Assembly (NCBI GenBank): GCA_028532985.1
Contig: JANCIK010000011.1
Span: forward strand, 310,001-374,000
Source of the DNA: Stropharia rugosoannulata
Lineage: Eukaryota > Basidiomycota > Agaricomycetes > Agaricales > Strophariaceae
Direction: 5' to 3'
Length of the DNA: 64,000 bases
Shown here: positions 58,392 through 64,000 of the stretch, piece after piece
Layout of the letters: each line of letters opens with the position of its first letter
Numbering within the stretch: position 1 is the first letter of the stretch
Notes under the pieces: model-generated
What the model was told of the DNA's origin: nothing
Databases searched by the model: none
Seen by the model: only the letters and a program-made list of their open reading frames with translations
Translations under genes and position numbers: made by a program

Positions 58392-59325
58392 ATCGAGGAT
58401 GAAAGAGTTAGTGGGCCTAACATTGAAGACAAATGGGCCCTCTTATGCAATCGGATTTGGGGCTATTGTGGGATAGTGGAGCATAGTTAATTATGGAAAC
58501 GAACCTCTCTGGCCTGCTATTGGTTGCAACTAGTTGCTGTTCCCACAAACGTTAAATAAAAATATAGTAAGTTTATTTCCGTATGATAGTTATGCACGAT
58601 ATCCCACGGAGGTCATTTCCCAATGAGCCGACTGTCTGCTATAGTACTTAGGTCATCTAAAAAACACAGACATGAACACAGTGGACCAGTGGTACCGTCA
58701 TACAATGGGTGCATAGAAGGAACGTTTCGGATGTGCCCAATAATAATGGAATTTTTGCTTAACAAAGGTAATATTTTTATCGCCCAACTCTTTAGGCATG
58801 GCATTGCTTCGGATGGGAGGCTGTGCTTAATTAATCTGAAACGTTCTCCACCCAGTGGGAACTGGACAGATAACCACCTACATAGAATCATTACTGAGAA
58901 GGATGCTTGCATCACAGATCATACGTTGGTATAGATTATCTTATACACGAAGCTGATACACTAATTCAGGCAATATGGTTGATCTGTATGAAGCAGATGC
59001 TTCAGATTACAAGCTTGCCACAAATAGCTCGTATTATCTATATATTCTTAACGCGCTCCCAGTGAGCGATTCCCGCACTCCATTAGGGGAGCGTGTGCCG
59101 CGTTCGCTCCGCATATATGCGCTCTTCTCAATGCGAATCATGTAGAAAGTGTGAGGAGTATTCATAGCGGCGCCCATGCGGGAACTCGGATGTATGTGGT
59201 GTCCTAGACGGACTGCATATGCTAGGCCCGAAATCTGACAAGTGAATCACTTTCAGCGCTGTCACAAACAGAATATAATGCTATCTGTGCGACTAGCAGA
59301 GTTGGTGCTATCCCCTAATTAACGG
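58392..59325. other. Intergenic region
   Basis: Overlapping ORFs lie on both strands at 58613-58934 (plus strand begins MSRLSAIVLRSSKKHRHE); no family or splicing supports either. No repeats were seen. Confidence 0.4.
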
Positions 59326-59951
59326 TCATAAGCATACCAGTTCAGTAACCGAATGAATTGAGGTTAAACTTACACTTATCATCGAGTTCAAGGAACCATA
59401 GTAATGGTGTGTGTAGATAGCTGATTGGTTGGAATATCTCTGCTCGCTTCCAAAAAATAAGGATACTCCATACACGAGCCCAGAAAACAAGTACAGAAGG
59501 ACGGCTGCGTGGATTGTACAGGTTGGTATACGCTTGAAGCGCCCAGATGACACGATATCTTCATGAGTTACTGGTTTTACCTTGAGATAGACGTTATATG
59601 TTGTGCAGACACTCGCCAGTGCAGTGGCCGCGATTATAAGACTCTCAGCAATATCCTCTTTAGTGCGACCAAAGGTCGTCTGGTACCCGAATAACCCGTC
59701 TAGTAGCCTTACTGATTGACGGTCACTGATGTCACCGATTGTTCAGACAGCGGGTAGATAATATATTTTACTCACATAATCCGAGGATCACAAAACTAGT
59801 GAATAGATGATTGTATTTCAAGTTACGAGGGACGGCGCAAGGAAATTCCCAAAGCTAAATATTATATATAATTTCTTAATATAAAATGATCCAGATGACA
59901 GTGGTTCAACGATACTACGCACCAGCAGGTAGTCCGCTAGCACATATGCTA
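59326..59951 (-). pseudogene. Hypothetical multi-span membrane protein, 5' part missing at a foldback element
   Basis: Minus-strand exons can be joined. YVLADYLL ends near 59924. After a GTGCGT...TTTAG intron comes LWEFPCAVPRNLKYNHLFTS (to about 59775). After a 64-nt intron comes LLDGLFGYQTTFGRT, EDIAESLIIAATALASVC, TIHAAVLLYLFSGLVYGVSL and SLNSMIS, with the frame closing at 59326. Three or four hydrophobic spans are visible. The upstream end coincides with a foldback element starting at 59954, and no clear 5' exon was found beyond it (60976-61117). The family is not recognised. Confidence 0.5.
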
Positions 59952-59953
59952 TA

Positions 59954-60300
59954 TGGCGGTCCATGTGAGGAAATATTCCGCGCGAATATTTTGGGACTTT
60001 TCATGTGCGCGAAAGTTTACACACGCTGCGCGGAATAGTTGAAGCATGCGCGAAAGTTTTGGAGTCTGCGCGGAAAAGCTTAGCATGCGCGAAAAGCAGT
60101 TCAAGGTCAGATCTGACCTGCGCGGATTTTCTACATTCATTTCTGTGTGCGCGGAAATACTGGTACGGTGCGCGGAAAAGTTTGCAAACATGCGCGAAAG
60201 TTTTGAGAATTAAGGTTTACTAGTGTGCCGTGCTGCCGTGCTTAGATAATTGATGTGAACGGCAGAACACCGGCATGATGAATGAGAGAATTCACACGGT
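59954..60300 (+). repeat. Left arm of foldback element I
   Basis: Contains TGCGCGAAA or TGCGCGGAA near 60006, 60027, 60047, 60067, 60086, 60119, 60147, 60169 and 60190, then ACTAGTGTGCCGTGCTGCCG; mirrored at 60630-60975. Confidence 0.85.
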
Positions 60301-60975
60301 TTTCCTACCATGAACTTCCGCCTGCACTTCCTTCACTATGCATGAAAACCAGCTGTATTGTGTTATTTATACAATTTAAAATACCAATAATGATTTTCCA
60401 CAGGTATTCTGGTACTGGGATGTTGTGTACTTGCCCAATAATACTTAGATATGGGGTGGTTACATCTGAATTTGGGCATTCAAGCAATACCCAGGTCTTA
60501 CCAGTTCTACCCAGGCAATCAAATGTATTCCCAACAATATAATTGACGTCCTTAACATCTATATGCGGTTTCAGAGTGTTCTACTTCAGTAGTAAGCCAG
60601 ACAGCAGGCGATATTTCATGGAAGAAAACCCGTGTGAATTCTCTCATTCAGCATGCCGGTGTTCTGCCGTTCACATCAATTATCTAAGCACGGCAGCACG
60701 GCACACTAGTAAACCTTAATTCTCAAAACTTTCGCGCATGTTTGCAAACTTTTCCGCGCACCGTACCAGTATTTCCGCGCACACAGAAATGAATGTAGAA
60801 AATCCGCGCAGGTCAGATCTGACCTTGAACTGCTTTTCGCGCATGCTAAGCTTTTCCGCGCAGACTCCAAAACTTTCGCGCATGCTTCAACTATTCCGCG
60901 CAGCGTGTGTAAACTTTCGCGCACATGAAAAGTCCCAAAATATTCGCGCGGAATATTTCCTCACATGGACCGCCA
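59954..60975. mobile_element. Foldback element I, 1022 bp, ~340-bp inverted arms
   Basis: The ends are TGGCGGTCCATGTGAGG and its complement, with TA on each side (59952-59953, 60976-60977). The arms (about 59954-60300 and 60630-60975) are nearly identical inverted copies; one difference is seen near 60276. Each arm holds nine or ten TGCGCGAAA/TGCGCGGAA motifs about 20 bp apart. The ~330-bp interior has an 86-codon ORF (60282-60542) that resembles one in element II. No transposase is present. Confidence 0.88.
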
Positions 60976-61117
60976 TATTCTACACTGGATTATTGCTCAG
61001 CAAGCACTTGTTGATAAACTAGATTCAAATACAAGACGGGGCATATTTTCTTTAATTGAACTTGTGACAAGTGTCCCTTTATCACGCGTGTGCGATGTCC
61101 TTCAGGCCATAGCATTA

Positions 61118-62109
61118 TGGCGGTCCATGTGAGGAAATATTCCGCGCGAATATTTTGGGACTTTTCATGTGCGCGAAAGTTTACACACGCTGCGCGGAAT
61201 AGTTGAAGCATGCGCGAAAGTTTTCGAGCTTGCGCGGAAAAACTTAGCATGCGCGAAAAGTAGTTCAAGGTCAAATCTGACCTGCGCGGATTTTCTACCG
61301 TGATTCTTGTGTGCGCGGAAAAGTTTGCAAAGATGCGCGGAAGTTTTGAGAATTAAGGTTTACTAGTGTGCCGTGCTGCCGTGCTTAGATAATTGATGTG
61401 CACGGCAGAACGCCGGCATGCTTATAGCGAGAATTCACACGGATCTCCCTCCATGAACTTCTACCGCCTGCCCCCTGGCTCAACATCAAATTGATCACAA
61501 TATTTGGTCAAATATTAATTGTATGGTTGTATATACCAATCAAAGCTGGGGAAAGACTAGTAAGACCTGAATATCATTTGAATACCTAAATTCAGATGTA
61601 ACTACCATATATCTGAGTATTATTTGCAAAGACCATAGCATATCAGCTACAAAAATACTATCAGAAGTCAGTATTGGTATTATGAATCGCATAAATGACA
61701 GAATGCAGCTTGCATTTATACACCGTGAGGGAAGTGCGGGCGGAAGTTCATGGAAGGAAAACCGTGTGAATTCTCTCATTCAGCATGCCGGCGTTCTGCC
61801 GTGCATATCAATTATCTAAGCACGGCAGCACGGCACACTAGTAAACCTTAATTCTCAAAACTTCCGCGCATCTTTGCAAACTTTTCCGCGGAAACACAAG
61901 AATCACGGTAGAAAATCCGCGCAGGTCAGATTTGACCTTGAACTACTTTTCGCGCATGCTAAGTTTTTCCGCGCAAGCTCGAAAACTTTCGCGCATGCTT
62001 CAACTATTCCGCGCAGTGTGCGTAAACTTTCGCGCACATGACGAGTTTGTCCGCGGGCACAAAATGGCCCAAAATATTCGCGCGGAATATTTCCTCACAT
62101 GGACCGCCA
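61118..62109. mobile_element. Foldback element II, 992 bp
   Basis: Same ends as element I (TGGCGGTCC... and complement) and TA flanks (61116-61117, 62110-62111). The arms have lost a segment of the motif array compared with element I, and the right arm has an extra GAGTTTGTCCGCGGGCAC near 62042-62060, so arm identity is lower. The interior runs in the opposite direction to element I (ORF 61779-61540 minus). The two elements are 142 bp apart. Confidence 0.87.
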
Positions 62110-63416
62110 TACTGCCGCGCCTGTGTCAGCAAAATTACACGAACTGAATTTCCCAGCCGCATCCATTCAATACCTAGTTCCATCCACACCGCCATGCGTT
62201 CAGCTCATCCTGTACAGTACACCATGAGACCCACAGTGATCAGTAGGCTTCACCACCTCATAACAATGCTCGACAAGTAGTTTCATTATATTCCAACTGC
62301 GTTAAGCCATCACTTGTTGGCCAACCGGCGCCAAGTCTTGACGCTGTTGCTTTCTTCATCTACGCAGGTGTGGAGGACGGCAAGGGCTGAAAGTAAAGAG
62401 AACGACGAGGATAGAAGGCGCGTTCCCTTGGCCTGCAGATGGAGTGACAGTTAGCAAGGTGACGAAGGGGCTATAAGCAAGGGACCGGCAAACGGATGTT
62501 GGTGGATCAGCTGGTGTATGTGCTGGTTGTTAGAGATGGGTTTTGGTTTGGCCTTCGGAGATGGGATGGTCCTTGGTATCCTCGGGTGTCATGCATGTGT
62601 TGTAAGATTGTGTATGTGTGTGTGTGCGAGCGGCGACTGGTGGGGTCGTCTTGAGGGTGTTGCTCAAGAAAAGGGTGAGAAAATGAAAGAATGACTGTGC
62701 TGGATGAACTGGATCTTATGGGTAGCTATACTGAGCTTCTTGGATCGTAAATGAAGGTGGGTGGTAAATTAACTGCCTATCTACGTGTACACCATGTCCT
62801 TAAATACTAAATAATATGTAGAATTATCGCCTGACTCCGAAGCACCAAGCAAATTAGTTTTAAGGAAATCATACCACTGGAAAATCATGCCACAAATTGG
62901 CCGGATCTAAGCGCAAGCAAATAGCGCTCCTTACAGTGTGTTGTCTTACTGGAAGCTTATCCCGTGACACCCTGTTCGTCCATTTAGCCTTGCCGAAGCT
63001 CACCCTAATGATATCGCTCTTCTCCTTTTTCTGCTCGGAGTGCGCTACCTACCATGTTCTCCAAAGTCTGCGTCGTGAGGCATACACCCTTCCGCGCGTG
63101 ACCACACACATGACACACAACTCACAACTCACAACTTACGCTCCACAACCTTCACCCACCAACCGTGTCTGTCGCGGCCTGATCACCCCGTGTCTCTGAA
63201 GTGCCCGAGCACCACAAAGAACTCAGGCACGTCGGAACACGAGAAGAAGACAAATGATGTATTGGATATAAAGCAACCATATATTGATTAGTCCAGGAAT
63301 CGAGGGGGAGATACACTGCCTTCAACAATATAGAAGCAATGAGCATTCTCGACGTGTATATAACTAGGATTCAGATGAATGTGAAATACACATCATCCAC
63401 TGCGCTTCAGCCACAT
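62110..63416. other. Gene-less stretch
   Basis: No supported gene. A short GT-rich tract (TGTGTATGTGTGTGTGTG) lies near 62606. Plus ORF 62897-63199 has no recognisable content. Confidence 0.4.
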
Positions 63417-63722
63417 ACATATCGTTCGTCGATATACAAAATGTTTAAATCTACTGTACTCACTGCACCTATCACTAAATTTTCCTCCATTGCAGTTTCC
63501 AAGCCTATGCTAAACGACAGAACATTGGTGCGTGCGTCTTACATGACCAAGTACAACATTACTGAAATACTCCCGTGATCTAGGAGCTTGCTCCGCAGCT
63601 TCGCCATACTCAGGGAGGTCAACGGTCAACGGAGAGACCGGCCCACCCACAAGAGCGATTATGACCAAGGCAACCTTTCCTGACCGATTTACACCTCTTG
63701 CTGGGGCAGCTGTAACGCGCTT
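63417..63722 (-). pseudogene. Fragment of a membrane-anchored protein gene
   Basis: After an acceptor (TTTATCATCCAG) a minus-strand exon from 63722 reads KRVTAAPARGVNRSGKVALV, then IIALVGGPVSPLTVD, LPEYGEAAEQAPRSREYF and SNVVLGH. A possible GTAAGA donor follows, then LETAMEENLVIGAVSTVDL to a TGA at 63417. One membrane span followed by a PEYGE-type segment recalls the N-terminal end of DUF4436-like proteins, but this is a weak resemblance. No further exons were found; it may continue beyond the window on its 5' side. Confidence 0.35.
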
Positions 63723-64000
63723 CTGGATGATAAAGCAAAGATGGATGGTGTTTTAGCCTTACTATTGCTGCAGAACACAACAAAAACACTGTAAATTGGT
63801 AAAATATCTAATCCAGGGATTCATAAAAGATTGGGTCCAAGAGGATTGCGCCGTTTCAATGGATATAAGAGGGATATCGTACTTCCTTATGCAGCGGGGT
63901 GTTGTAAAATTCAATTCGAAGCTTTGTTGACAGACTTCACTCGTATTTCAAGCACATTTATTTACATGTCGGTAAAAGACATATCATTCAAAGATATCAG
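63723..64000. other. AT-rich end of the window
   Basis: No feature recognised; possible upstream exons of the 63417-63722 fragment could not be read. Confidence 0.35.

Noticed and set aside
59949..61022. Identical 80-94 codon ORFs in the foldback arms as genes
   Set aside because: They are the same inverted-arm sequence read twice and consist of the TGCGCG array.

Overview
The window reads as nuclear DNA of a filamentous basidiomycete, most likely an Agaricomycete and perhaps a polypore (the order is a guess). Genes carry many short GT-AG introns (about 45-75 nt). The gene families are typical of mushrooms: a ubiquitin-like-domain (ULD) protein, DUF4436, a seven-TM family with a C-terminal GAAPT motif, a secreted glycopeptide family, and the autophagy protease ATG4. 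Mobile DNA includes a chromodomain Ty3/gypsy element, a Ty1/copia element and a Tc1-like transposon. No tRNA, rRNA or CRISPR array was recognised.

Layout. 0-5.2 kb: pyrimidine-rich DNA, then a decayed pentatricopeptide-repeat-like (PPR) gene on the minus strand. 7.9-9.2 kb: an intact six-exon membrane protein gene. 10.2-10.7 kb: a small spliced gene. 13.2-14.5 kb: an intact Tc1-like transposon. 14.7-15.7 kb: a secreted glycopeptide pseudogene. 16.4-18.9 kb: a second copy of the PPR-like pseudogene. 23.3-25.1 kb: an ATG4 gene with two frameshifts and no recognisable C-terminal part. 26.2-28.3 kb: a DUF4436 gene with an in-frame stop and a 687-bp TA-flanked inverted-repeat element in its last exon. 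29.6-30.9 kb: a damaged single-pass membrane protein gene. 30.9-33.7 kb: tandem repeats. 34.6-36.0 kb: an intact six-exon ULD gene, followed directly by a 72-bp minisatellite. 38.5-53.3 kb: a copia element split by a complete gypsy element, each with its own target-site duplication. 57.1-58.4 kb: a paralogue of the 7.9 kb gene with the same intron plan. 59.3-62.1 kb: remains of another membrane protein gene and two 1-kb foldback elements whose long arms are arrays of a TGCGCG motif. 63.4-63.7 kb: a small gene fragment.

The overall picture is an accessory, transposon-rich compartment where most host genes are broken and a few remain intact. The most unusual items are a 340-codon intact ORF between the integrase and 3' LTR of the gypsy element, the paired foldback elements, the copia 3' LTR with an intron-like insertion, and the element that ends the DUF4436 reading frame with its own terminal repeat. 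Gene models were assembled by eye. The five-to-six-exon models for the two membrane paralogues and the ULD gene each sum to a multiple of three, which supports them.
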